DNA from: JAUWCL01 sp964599375
GTDB lineage: Bacteria > Krumholzibacteriota > Krumholzibacteriia > Krumholzibacteriales > Krumholzibacteriaceae
DNA length: 64,000 bases
Reading direction: 5' to 3'
Assembly: GCA_964599375.1 (NCBI GenBank)
Contig: CAZREW010000002.1
Location: forward strand, 217,675 to 281,674
Each line of letters starts with the position of its first letter. The stretch's first letter is position 1. A program made the translations under genes and the position numbers. The notes under the pieces were generated by a model. That model did not search any database. It had not been told where the DNA came from and saw only the letters and a list, made by a program, of their open reading frames with translations. Shown here piece after piece: positions 26,481-34,293 of the stretch.

Positions 26481-27347
26481 ATGACGATGAGATTCGAGAG
26501 CGCGAAACCGGTTTTCAGCGAGGTGAAGGTAATGTCGCACGAAAAGAAGCTCAAGCCGGACAATTCGATGGTCGGCCTCCTGCCGGCATTTGTGACACTT
26601 ATCGTGATAGCCGCCGCGTCCGTGATCTTCGGCCGGCGAGGCATGGCGTGGTCGGCTACGCTGATGTTCGCGGGATTCACAGGCTTCACCTTCGCAGCGC
26701 AGCGAAGGTCCGGGTCGCTCGCCTACATCGCCTCGACAGTGTACCTCCTGACGGCGACACTCGCGCTGGCAAGCGTACCGGGCAGCGTGCTCGGCCAGAG
26801 GGACAGGACGGTGTACGATTTCCTGAGGATACTGACACTTCCCTCGATCGCCGCGCTTCTCTACCTCATGTTCACACGCAGGGCCAAATGGCGCGGCCGT
26901 GACATACTCGAGCTTGCCGCGGCCCCCGTCGACGATTTCGGGGACGGATTCACCGAGAGGCCATACCCCTCGGGAAAGGCCGACTACTCCTGGGACGAGA
27001 TACTGGGATTCGCCCGATTCTGCGGCAGGCACATGATATCCCTCCCCTACATCGAGTCGGAGAGGGTCTGTCTCGTGCCTCTCAGGATGGGCAAGGAGTT
27101 CGGCCACCTCTGGAACGTCTCGCGCAACATCTCAAAGGATACCCGGGTCTGTTTCGACTCGGACGGGAACGTCACCGTGAACATCTCCAAGGACGATTAC
27201 TATCTCTACCGCGACGACCTCTCGTTCAACCAGCTCTGCGACTCGCTGGCCGCTCTATACCTGGAGTTCCTTGATCTTTACAGGAGGGACATGACGGTCC
27301 GGATCATAGACAGGCTCAACTCGGCGAAGGTCGGGTTCTTCTCATAA
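26481..27347 (+). CDS. Membrane protein of unknown function
   Basis: 288 aa, not recognised. Residues 1-29 are soluble. About four hydrophobic segments follow (30-135): VGLLPAFVTLIVIAAASVIF, then AWSATLMFAGFTGFTF, AYIASTVYLLTATLALASV, and LRILTLPSIAALLYLMF. The C-terminal half (about 140-288) is soluble and mixed alpha/beta, with DDFGDGFTERPYPSG, ISKDTRVCFDSDGNVTVNIS, and a helical end. It may be a sensor or scaffold. The winged-helix gene starts 12 bases after its stop, so the two likely act together. AAGGAG lies 11 bases before the ATG; a later ATG at 26487 or 26532 is possible. Confidence 0.65.
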   Translation: MTMRFESAKPVFSEVKVMSHEKKLKPDNSMVGLLPAFVTLIVIAAASVIFGRRGMAWSATLMFAGFTGFTFAAQRRSGSLAYIASTVYLLTATLALASVPGSVLGQRDRTVYDFLRILTLPSIAALLYLMFTRRAKWRGRDILELAAAPVDDFGDGFTERPYPSGKADYSWDEILGFARFCGRHMISLPYIESERVCLVPLRMGKEFGHLWNVSRNISKDTRVCFDSDGNVTVNISKDDYYLYRDDLSFNQLCDSLAALYLEFLDLYRRDMTVRIIDRLNSAKVGFFS

Positions 27348-27359
27348 ACCTGAAGGTAC

Positions 27360-27965
27360 GTGATCAGGATGGATTTCGCGACGGCTGCAAGACTCGGGAC
27401 ATACATCTCGAAGGACTACGCCCGCGACATGTTCGAGCTGCTCGCCAAGTACCGCGACATATCGGCCTCGGAGGCGGCGTCCAGGCTCGGCCTTCACATC
27501 CGCACCGCGCAGGACTTCCTCGAGGCGATGGAATCGCTCGGCATACTCTCGAAGGAAGAGGTATACGAGAAGAAGAGGCCGTATTTCAGGTACACACTCG
27601 TTAAGTCCAGGATAACGATGGATATCGATCTCGAGGGGATGAGCGGTGAAGGCCCCGGGGAGAAACCGGGAGGAAAAATACGCGAGAGGAAAGACTCCGG
27701 CGCCATGTTCACCACCGCCAGGAGCGGGGACCGCATCAGCTCGGTGGCCGTCTGGACTGGCGAGGGCCGCGGCCGAAAGGAGAGGCGGATCAGCCTGACC
27801 GGCGCGCAGGGATCCTTCCTCTTCCACCTCCCCTTCCCCAACACCACCCCAATGAGCATCGAAGCGATAATGGAAAAGGCCGGAGTAGATCCGTCCTACG
27901 CGCCGGAGATAAGGGACCTGGTCGAGGTGTTGACGGAAAGCGGAGTGATAGAGGTCCACGCGTGA
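27360..27965 (+). CDS. Winged-helix DNA-binding protein, paired with the membrane protein
   Basis: 201 aa. Residues about 15-75 look like a winged helix: YARDMFELLAKYRDISASEA, then LGLHIRTAQDFLEAMESLGI as recognition helix, then a YEKKRPYFRYTL wing. This resembles ArsR/MarR-like folds but I cannot name the family. A flexible, charged middle (about 85-140) separates it from a C-terminal piece (about 145-201) with FLFHLPFPNTTPMSIEAIM and a second small helix-turn-helix-like region. Start is uncertain: GTG 27360 or ATG 27369, both after GAAGG at 27352-27356. It follows the membrane protein in one operon, like a membrane sensor with a transcriptional partner. Confidence 0.65.
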   Translation: MIRMDFATAARLGTYISKDYARDMFELLAKYRDISASEAASRLGLHIRTAQDFLEAMESLGILSKEEVYEKKRPYFRYTLVKSRITMDIDLEGMSGEGPGEKPGGKIRERKDSGAMFTTARSGDRISSVAVWTGEGRGRKERRISLTGAQGSFLFHLPFPNTTPMSIEAIMEKAGVDPSYAPEIRDLVEVLTESGVIEVHA

Positions 27966-27992
27966 CGATATACCACTGTTTCTACTAGAAGG

Positions 27993-28691
27993 TCATTCCA
28001 TCGCTCTTTCCGCGGCCGCGACGGCATGGATCGTCATCGTATCGAATGAAGGCACCCTGATCCGGCCGACCTCGATCAGCAGCGGCAGCTCGGTGCAGCC
28101 GAGGATGATGCCCTCGGCGCCTGAGGTGACCAGCCTGTCGATGATCTCGAGGGTCGCCTCCCTCGACTCGTCGAGAAACTTCTCCATGACGAGCTCGTCT
28201 AGGATGATCGAATGGAGCCTCTCTATATCATCTTCACCCGGGATCACTACTTCGATGCCATGCTTCTCCTTCAGCCTCACACGGTAGAAATCCTCGCAGA
28301 CCGTGTACCTCGTCCCGAGCAGCCCGACCTTTTTCAGCCCCGCGGCCTTGATCGCCTCACCGGTCGCGTCGGCGATGTGAAGCAGCGGTATGCCGATCGC
28401 GGCCTCCACGCGGTCGGCCACTATATGGATTGTGTTCACCGCCAGTATCAGGAAATCCGCTCCGGCCCCCTCGAGCAGCCGCGCGATTTTGACGACCTCA
28501 TCGCCTACGGCGTCCCATCCTCCCCTCTCACGTAGGCTTATCATATCGGCAAAGTTCACGCTGTACATCACGATCCTCGCCGCTTCGCTCCCTCCCATCC
28601 TCTCCTGGACCGTCCGGTTGATGATCCTGTAATACTCCACTGAGGAGGCCCAGCTCATCCCTGCGAACATACCAATTGTCTTGAGCGCCAT
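27993..28691 (-). CDS. Aspartate/glutamate racemase family protein
   Basis: Cofactor-independent racemase of 232 aa. The N-terminus KTIGMFAGMSWASSVEYYRI matches the YgeA/aspartate-racemase subgroup. The first catalytic position lies in AVNTIHI, where Thr stands in place of Cys. The second is the usual Cys in ILGCTELPLL. Thr/Cys pairs occur in the E. coli YgeA type (L-Asp/L-Glu-preferring racemase), so the Thr does not by itself mean inactivity. I chose ATG 28691 because AAGGAG is right in front of it; those bases belong to the last codons of the M28 peptidase gene, so the two are coupled. It may provide D-amino acids or recycle those released from cell-wall peptides. Confidence 0.88.
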   Translation of the reverse strand: MALKTIGMFAGMSWASSVEYYRIINRTVQERMGGSEAARIVMYSVNFADMISLRERGGWDAVGDEVVKIARLLEGAGADFLILAVNTIHIVADRVEAAIGIPLLHIADATGEAIKAAGLKKVGLLGTRYTVCEDFYRVRLKEKHGIEVVIPGEDDIERLHSIILDELVMEKFLDESREATLEIIDRLVTSGAEGIILGCTELPLLIEVGRIRVPSFDTMTIHAVAAAERAME

Positions 28692-28692
28692 A

Positions 28693-30324
28693 TCAATCTC
28701 CTTCGGAAGGGACCGTTTGTATCGCACACGCGTCCGGGTCGACGGGGAAGGTCAGCTTCCCTTTCCATAGTATCTCAGGCGCATCGATGTTGATCCGGCT
28801 CGCGAGCAGCACGGCAGCTTCTATCGTCTGCCTCAGGCTCGCCAGCTCCCAGTTCTGATCGAACTCATCGTCGACGGTATGATAGTCGCCGACAAAGAAC
28901 TCGTAGAGGTGGTTCGTGCCGCTCGCGAAATCCTGCCCGGCCGATATCCATATAGACGGGATCCCCTTGCGCGCGAAGCTGAACTGGTCGGAGCGGTAGA
29001 AAAAGCCGCGGTCGGACATCTCGAATTCCGAACTGCCGAGGCCCATCCTTGCTGCCACGCCGGCAAGCAGCTCCTCCATCGTAGAAAACTTCGACCCCAC
29101 TCCCATAAGGCTCGTCGCCGGTCCCCAGACAGGCGACGACTCGAAGTTGATATCGCATACGATCGAAGCGGGGTCGATCGTATTCGCGAAATGAAGCGAG
29201 CCGAGAAGGCCCGCCTCCTCCGCCTGGCAGGCCAGCACGATAACAGAGTACCTCAACCTCTCCTGCCTCTCCCTGAGAAGCTTCGCCGTAAGCATCATCG
29301 CCGTGACCGCAGAGCCGTTATCGATCGCACCGTTGTAAATCCTGTCCCCGTCCGTACCACTCTCGCTCATCCCGAGATGGTCTATGTGAGCGCTGAGCAG
29401 TACCGCCCTGTCCTTGAGCACGGGGTCGCTCCCGGGGATGTACCCCACGACGTTTCTCGTATCGATGCTGCGCGACTTGCTGCTGCCCGAGATCCTTATG
29501 TCGAACCTGAGGTCGACCGGGACGAAATCGCGGCTTTCGGAGGCGGTGAGCAGGTCGCCGAGCGATATCCCGGTCGGCCGCAGCATATCGTAGAGCTTCT
29601 GTTCGCGGATCCAGCCGCGGAAGACGAGATCGTTGTCGATCTCGGAGGGTAGATAGAGCTCCTCACCGCCCCACGAGTTTCGCACGACATGCCAGCCGTA
29701 CCCGGCCGTCTGATCCGTGTGCACCAGAAGGATCGCCTTCGCGCCGCGGCGCGCCGCCTCCTCGATCTTAAACGTCCACCGCCCGTAATACGTCAGCGCG
29801 TCTCCCTCGAAGAGGGCAGGATCGCCCTTGCCCGGCTCGTTCACCCGGCAGATCACGATCTTCCCTGTTATGTCGAAGTCCTTGTAGTCGTCCCATGACC
29901 AGGTGTCCGAAGTTATCCCGAACCCGACGAAGACGGCCCTCCCTGTGATGTCGAACTCCGGATCAGTACGGGTGTAGCTCCCGACCGCGTCGTCGCGGAA
30001 AGCGAGAGTCACACCGTTCGCCTCTACCTCGAGGCCCGTGGTGACGAATCCCGACAGGGTGAACTCCTGGAAGTAATCCCCCTGCCACGGCCCGATGTCG
30101 TACGACTTCAGGAGGCTGCGAACGTACTCCTCGGCCAGCTCCCCTCCCCTCGTCCCCGGCGCGCGCCCCTCGAGAAGGTCGCTCGCGAGAAATTCGACCA
30201 CCGACTGCATCTCGATCTTCGAAATCTCGCGCGGCATGTCGTCGGCTACTCCGAACTCACGCTCGGAGCACGAAGTGGAAAAGGCAATTAACGAGAGCGG
30301 CGCCAGGATCCATTTCTTATTCAT
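28693..30324 (-). CDS. M28 family zinc aminopeptidase, lipoprotein
   Basis: 543 aa. The type II leader ends AFSTSC (Cys19), so this is a membrane-anchored exo-peptidase. An M28 core with an inserted PA domain (about 100-240, GRAVFVGFGITSDTW and AKAILLVHTDQTAGY) is followed by the metal-binding catalytic part. Visible ligands are AHIDHLG (His), YNGAIDNGSAVTAM (Asp), CQAEEAGLLGS (Glu pair, catalytic and metal) and the late His of FFVGDYHTVDDE. All expected ligands look present. It releases N-terminal amino acids from peptides in the envelope. The racemase gene starts 1 base after its stop, consistent with joint peptide catabolism. RBS is GAAAGGAACTG. Confidence 0.9.
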   Translation of the reverse strand: MNKKWILAPLSLIAFSTSCSEREFGVADDMPREISKIEMQSVVEFLASDLLEGRAPGTRGGELAEEYVRSLLKSYDIGPWQGDYFQEFTLSGFVTTGLEVEANGVTLAFRDDAVGSYTRTDPEFDITGRAVFVGFGITSDTWSWDDYKDFDITGKIVICRVNEPGKGDPALFEGDALTYYGRWTFKIEEAARRGAKAILLVHTDQTAGYGWHVVRNSWGGEELYLPSEIDNDLVFRGWIREQKLYDMLRPTGISLGDLLTASESRDFVPVDLRFDIRISGSSKSRSIDTRNVVGYIPGSDPVLKDRAVLLSAHIDHLGMSESGTDGDRIYNGAIDNGSAVTAMMLTAKLLRERQERLRYSVIVLACQAEEAGLLGSLHFANTIDPASIVCDINFESSPVWGPATSLMGVGSKFSTMEELLAGVAARMGLGSSEFEMSDRGFFYRSDQFSFARKGIPSIWISAGQDFASGTNHLYEFFVGDYHTVDDEFDQNWELASLRQTIEAAVLLASRINIDAPEILWKGKLTFPVDPDACAIQTVPSEGD

Positions 30325-30452
30325 TTTCAGTTCCTTTCAACGTATAGTCTTCCAGTCGCCGTAATACTACCCGAGGGACCGGCCAAGTTACAGCACAAGA
30401 ATTAACTGACAACAGAGTGTACGGTTCAGCGGATTTCCGGAGCGCGGACATT

Positions 30453-30481
30453 TTTCGATGTATTCGGCCTTCTGTTATGAT
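30453..30481 (+). promoter_or_regulatory. Predicted extended -10 promoter for the Ser/Thr kinase
   Basis: TTTCGA (30453-30458), 17-base spacer, TATGAT (30476-30481) preceded by an extended TG motif (30473-30474). The -10 overlaps a 12-base perfect palindrome, ATGATATATCAT (30477-30488), which could be a regulator site. Confidence 0.45.
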
Positions 30482-30542
30482 ATATCATCAGGGCGAGCGG
30501 ACCTGCATTTATGGCAGCGGCACGCAAGGGGATCCAGAGGCA

Positions 30543-33500
30543 ATGATCGGAAAAACGATATCACATTACACTATCCTCGAGAAGCTCGGCGAGGGCGGGA
30601 TGGGAGTCGTATACCTCGCCCAGGACACAAAACTTAACCGCAAGGTGGCTCTGAAGTTCCTCTCGCGCAGGGCCACGCTCCCCGAGGACGAGCACAGGCG
30701 CTTCATAAACGAGGCCCAGGCGGCCGCGTCCCTCAACCATGCCAATATATCGACCATATACGAGATAGAGGACTCAGGCGAGGGCCCGTTTATCGCGATG
30801 GAGTATATCGACGGCGAAAACCTCTCCGAGAGGATCGGCAGAGGCCCCCTCCCCGTCGAAGACTCCATTGAAATGGCCATACAGGTCCTCAAGGGGCTGA
30901 ACAAGGCGCACGGACAGGGGATAGTCCATCGCGATATAAAATCCGCGAATATCATGATAGACCGCGAGGGCACCGCGAAGATAATGGACTTCGGCCTGGC
31001 GAAACTCTCCGACAGGACCCGCCTGACACACGAAGGGACCACACCCGGTACCATCGCCTACATGTCACCCGAGCAGGCACAGGGAAGGGAGGTCGACGCC
31101 CGGAGCGATATCTGGTCCGTTGGCGCGGTGCTATATGAGATGCTTACGGGCCGCCGGCCCTTCGCCGGCGAGTACGACCAGGCTGTGGTCTACTCGATAC
31201 TGAACGACGAACCTCCCCCTCCTACCTCGCTCCGCACCGGTGTGCCGATGGAGCTCGAGCGGATCGTGCTGAAAGCCCTCAGCAAGGACACTGAAGAGAG
31301 GTACCAGCACGCCGACGGCATGATCTCGGACCTGCACGCGCTGAGGAGAAAGAGCCTCGGCGGCAGCAGGCCGGCCGGGACAGTATCACTGGCCGTCTCC
31401 TCGGCAGAAAGCGACAGCATGGAGGGCCCGGGGGAAAAACGGACTCACAGGCTGCGGGGGATCGGCATATCCGTCGCTGCGATAGCAACGGTCCTGATAG
31501 CGGTATTCGTCATCAGGCCGCTCTTCTTCGGCTCGCACCTTGTTGCGGGGCAGAAGCCGATCGCGGTCATCAGCTTCGAGAACCGGACAGGAGACCCGTC
31601 CTATGACTACCTTTCGGCCGCCATCCCGAACCTGCTGATCACAAGTTTCGAGCAGTCGCGGCAGCTCCAGGTGATGACCTGGGAGCGGATGAACGACCTG
31701 CTCGTCCAGCTGGGCAGGCCGAAGACAGAGTCGATCGACAAGGAGCTCGGGTTCGAGCTCTGCAAGCTCGACGGCATAGACGTCGTTGTCGTCGGCAGCT
31801 ATATCAAGGCGGGGAACTCCTTCGCCATCGAGGCGAAGGTCCTAGATGTACGGACAAAAGAGCTGCTGCAGACGGCAAACACGAAGGGTAACGGGGTCGA
31901 GAGCATACTCGACAGCCAGATAGACGAACTGAGCAGGGATATAACCAGGAACATCGCCGCCTTCCGCATACCAGAGCAGACCGAACCGGTGATGGATATA
32001 ACCACGCACTCGATGGAGGCATATGCCTATTTCCTGAAGGGCAGGGAGTACTGGGGCAGGTTCCTGCACCGGGATGCCGAGCTGAACCTCGAAAGGGCGG
32101 TCGAGATCGATTCGACCTTCGCCTCGGCATACCTCTACCTCGCTTTCGTCAAGTCCAGCCTCCTGGAAAACGCCTCGTCCGACAGCCTCATAACAAAGGC
32201 CATGCATTATGCCGGCAGGACGACAGAGAAGAACCGTCTCTTCATAGAAGCGAACTACGCCAAGCAGATAGAGAAGGATAAGTACAAGGCTATATCGATC
32301 CTCGAGGAGCTGGTGAAGAAGTACCCGAAGGAGAAGATCGCGTACCTGATGATGGCCATCTGGATGAGGGCGCAGGGAAGATCCAGGGAAGGTATAGAGG
32401 TGCTGAACAAGGCCCTCATCCTCGATCCGGATTTCCCTTATGCGATGAACATTATGGGATATTCATACATGGACATCCTCGATTACCAGAAGGCTCTGGA
32501 ATATTTCAGACGATACGCGGCACTGACTCCAGGCGACGCCAATCCCTGGGACTCTATGGGGGACTGCCTCTATCGGCTGGGATGGATAGACGAATCCATG
32601 GCCAACTATCGAAAGGCCACCGAGCTAGATCCCGATTATTACCCATCGAAGATGTGCCTCGCCTATTTATACGGGATAAAAGGGGATTATGACAGCTCTC
32701 TGGTCTGGATGAGCAGCGCCAAGGAAGCGACCTGGACGCCGGCGATGAAAGCGGTGTCCATAATGTGGGAGGCCGCTCTCCTGCATGTGGAGGGGAGATA
32801 CAAGGAAGCAATAGAACAGGAAAAGGAAGGTCACGAAGTGATTATGGGAACGAATATCCCCCAAAAAGAGATCTTCACAAAACCTTTCCTTGTCTGGTTC
32901 CTCTATGATCAGGGCGAATACAAGGAAGCTCTCGATGCGCTGGAACATCTCACGGGCAGGGCCCGGGAGCTGAATATAGAGATGCCATACTCTATTAAGA
33001 TTTCGATGGCGATGTTCAGAGGCCTGATCGCATGCGCAACCGACAGGATCGATATCGCTGAAAACTCTGTAGAAGCGATGCACTCCCTCTTTTCGGACTC
33101 CTTGTATGAGAACCACACATCGATGCGCACCCTCTTTTCGGGCTCCCTGTACGAGAATAACAGGTCGGCGATGATGGAATGCCGGCGAATGCCGGCGCTG
33201 CTGAAGGCGGAAGTCCTCCTGGCTGAGGGAAGGCCATCGGACGCGATCGCGTTCATGGAGGCCGAAGACACGATGTATATAGCTGGAATAAATTACAGCG
33301 ACCTCGCGTATTACAACATGCCGACCAGGCAGGACGTAGTCGCCCGGGCCTATGTGGCTCTCGGGGACAACGCCGCGGCGATAAGGGAGTACGAGCGAAT
33401 GCTGACGTTCGATCCCTCTAGCGCCGACCGCCGGCTGCGCATACCGGCATACCATTACCGGGTGGCGCTCCTATATGAGGAAGAAGGGCAATACGATCTC

Positions 33501-33680
33501 GCCGCGCGTAACTACGAGCGGTACCTCGAGATCATGAAGCGTGCTGACGAGGGGATATCCGAGGTCGAGGACGCAAGGCGCCGGCTTGAGAAACTCAAGC
33601 GCTCCTCAAACGTCATCCGCTCTTCATCTTTTCCCAGAATGCCCGGGGAGATCCTATCTCCGTATCGGCGACCTTCCTGA
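30543..33680 (+). CDS. Membrane Ser/Thr protein kinase with TolB-like and TPR domains
   Basis: PknB-type kinase of 1045 aa. The kinase domain (9-267) has GEGGMG loop (16-21), VALK lysine Lys38, HRDIKSANIM (129-138), DFG at 149-151 and the GTIAYMSPEQ activation end, so it is a complete active kinase. One membrane helix spans about 307-329. The periplasmic part starts with a TolB-N/FlgO-like domain (about 338-500, KPIAVISFENRTGDPSYDYL). TPR repeats (about 515-1020) follow. A 15-residue tandem duplication sits at about 845-874. The ATG at 30543 is the natural start of the kinase fold; the open frame upstream to 30417 is not conserved-looking. The last 23 codons run over the 3' end of the convergent PIN gene. 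Confidence 0.9.
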   Translation: MIGKTISHYTILEKLGEGGMGVVYLAQDTKLNRKVALKFLSRRATLPEDEHRRFINEAQAAASLNHANISTIYEIEDSGEGPFIAMEYIDGENLSERIGRGPLPVEDSIEMAIQVLKGLNKAHGQGIVHRDIKSANIMIDREGTAKIMDFGLAKLSDRTRLTHEGTTPGTIAYMSPEQAQGREVDARSDIWSVGAVLYEMLTGRRPFAGEYDQAVVYSILNDEPPPPTSLRTGVPMELERIVLKALSKDTEERYQHADGMISDLHALRRKSLGGSRPAGTVSLAVSSAESDSMEGPGEKRTHRLRGIGISVAAIATVLIAVFVIRPLFFGSHLVAGQKPIAVISFENRTGDPSYDYLSAAIPNLLITSFEQSRQLQVMTWERMNDLLVQLGRPKTESIDKELGFELCKLDGIDVVVVGSYIKAGNSFAIEAKVLDVRTKELLQTANTKGNGVESILDSQIDELSRDITRNIAAFRIPEQTEPVMDITTHSMEAYAYFLKGREYWGRFLHRDAELNLERAVEIDSTFASAYLYLAFVKSSLLENASSDSLITKAMHYAGRTTEKNRLFIEANYAKQIEKDKYKAISILEELVKKYPKEKIAYLMMAIWMRAQGRSREGIEVLNKALILDPDFPYAMNIMGYSYMDILDYQKALEYFRRYAALTPGDANPWDSMGDCLYRLGWIDESMANYRKATELDPDYYPSKMCLAYLYGIKGDYDSSLVWMSSAKEATWTPAMKAVSIMWEAALLHVEGRYKEAIEQEKEGHEVIMGTNIPQKEIFTKPFLVWFLYDQGEYKEALDALEHLTGRARELNIEMPYSIKISMAMFRGLIACATDRIDIAENSVEAMHSLFSDSLYENHTSMRTLFSGSLYENNRSAMMECRRMPALLKAEVLLAEGRPSDAIAFMEAEDTMYIAGINYSDLAYYNMPTRQDVVARAYVALGDNAAAIREYERMLTFDPSSADRRLRIPAYHYRVALLYEEEGQYDLAARNYERYLEIMKRADEGISEVEDARRRLEKLKRSSNVIRSSSFPRMPGEILSPYRRPS
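33076..33165 (+). repeat. 45-base tandem duplication inside the kinase gene
   Basis: Units 33076-33120 and 33121-33165 are the same length and mostly identical (both contain CCCTCTTTTCGG). They give the repeated peptides HSLFSDSLYENHTSM and RTLFSGSLYENNRSAM. It keeps the frame and extends one TPR-region helix. Differences are mainly third-codon, so it is not brand new. Confidence 0.7.
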
Positions 33681-34014
33681 GTGTTAAAAGCTCCGAATCA
33701 CCCGTGATCAGGTAGGACGCTCCAGATGCGACTGCCGTGCCCAGAACGGGAAGATCGGAACTGTCTTTGAGGTCCGGAATGTCGACCGCGGCAGGACTTA
33801 CCAGTTCCGCGCTGATTCGCAGGTAGCTGTCAACTTCATCCGCCACTTCCTCCGGGACCACTATCTTGGCGAGCAGCGCCGCCCTCACTTCGCCGAGGAT
33901 CTCTTCACAGAGGATCACGTCGTGGTTTTCAAGACAGTACTCGAAGAGCGCGTTGCAGATCCCGCGGGCAGCGAAAGCGGCGATGATCACGTTTGAATCG
34001 AGAACGAGCCTCAT
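33613..34014 (-). CDS. PIN-domain toxin (VapC-like, COG1569 type)
   Basis: Probable endoribonuclease toxin of 133 aa. PIN motifs: the first Asp in LVLDSNVIIAAF (Asp6), an acidic residue in ILCEEILGEVRAAL, a late Asp set in DLKDSSDLPVLGTAV, and ITGDSELLTL with the final conserved Asp. These give the usual four acidic metal-binding positions. Its start overlaps the antitoxin stop by 4 bases, the normal TA arrangement. Its 3' end overlaps the convergent kinase gene by 68 bases. Confidence 0.88.
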   Translation of the reverse strand: MRLVLDSNVIIAAFAARGICNALFEYCLENHDVILCEEILGEVRAALLAKIVVPEEVADEVDSYLRISAELVSPAAVDIPDLKDSSDLPVLGTAVASGASYLITGDSELLTLRKVADTEIGSPRAFWEKMKSG

Positions 34015-34229
34015 CCCAGTTCCTTGAAGATGTCTTCATCGGTAAGCAGCCCCTGGGCCTCGGCAAAAGGCAGGACCCTGTTCCTCAGCCGCCTGAATCG
34101 GTGGATCGAGATATATTTGCGGATCGATTCACGGATTATGTCGCTCACCGGGACATCCTCAAGATCGGACAGGTCCTGGAGTTCGCTTCGAAGGTCGTCC
34201 GGCAGACGCACAGTGATCGGTTTTTTCAT
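34011..34229 (-). CDS. Ribbon-helix-helix antitoxin
   Basis: 72 aa. The N-terminus KKPITVRLPDDLRSELQDLS is a ribbon-helix-helix DNA-binding fold: beta strand, then helices A and B with PVSDIIRESIRKYI. The C-terminal tail (about 45-72) would bind and neutralise the PIN toxin encoded immediately downstream. A 29-base near-perfect palindrome just before the start codon is its likely operator, so it should repress its own operon. Confidence 0.88.
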   Translation of the reverse strand: MKKPITVRLPDDLRSELQDLSDLEDVPVSDIIRESIRKYISIHRFRRLRNRVLPFAEAQGLLTDEDIFKELG

Positions 34230-34236
34230 GACAAGA

Positions 34237-34265
34237 CCTCCCGTATTACATTGTAATACGGGAGG
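34237..34265. promoter_or_regulatory. Palindromic operator of the toxin-antitoxin operon
   Basis: Two 14-base arms, CCTCCCGTATTACA (34237-34250) and its exact complement (34252-34265), around one central base. It begins 8 bases upstream of the antitoxin ATG and covers the -10 element. This is a typical site for a dimeric RHH autorepressor. Confidence 0.85.
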
Positions 34266-34278
34266 CCCCTATTGTCAA
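34250..34278 (-). promoter_or_regulatory. Promoter of the toxin-antitoxin operon
   Basis: Minus-strand consensus TTGACA (34278-34273), 17-base spacer, TACAAT (34255-34250). The -10 lies inside the palindromic operator, so antitoxin binding would exclude RNA polymerase. Confidence 0.8.
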
Positions 34279-34293
34279 GGTCTGTATCTGCAA

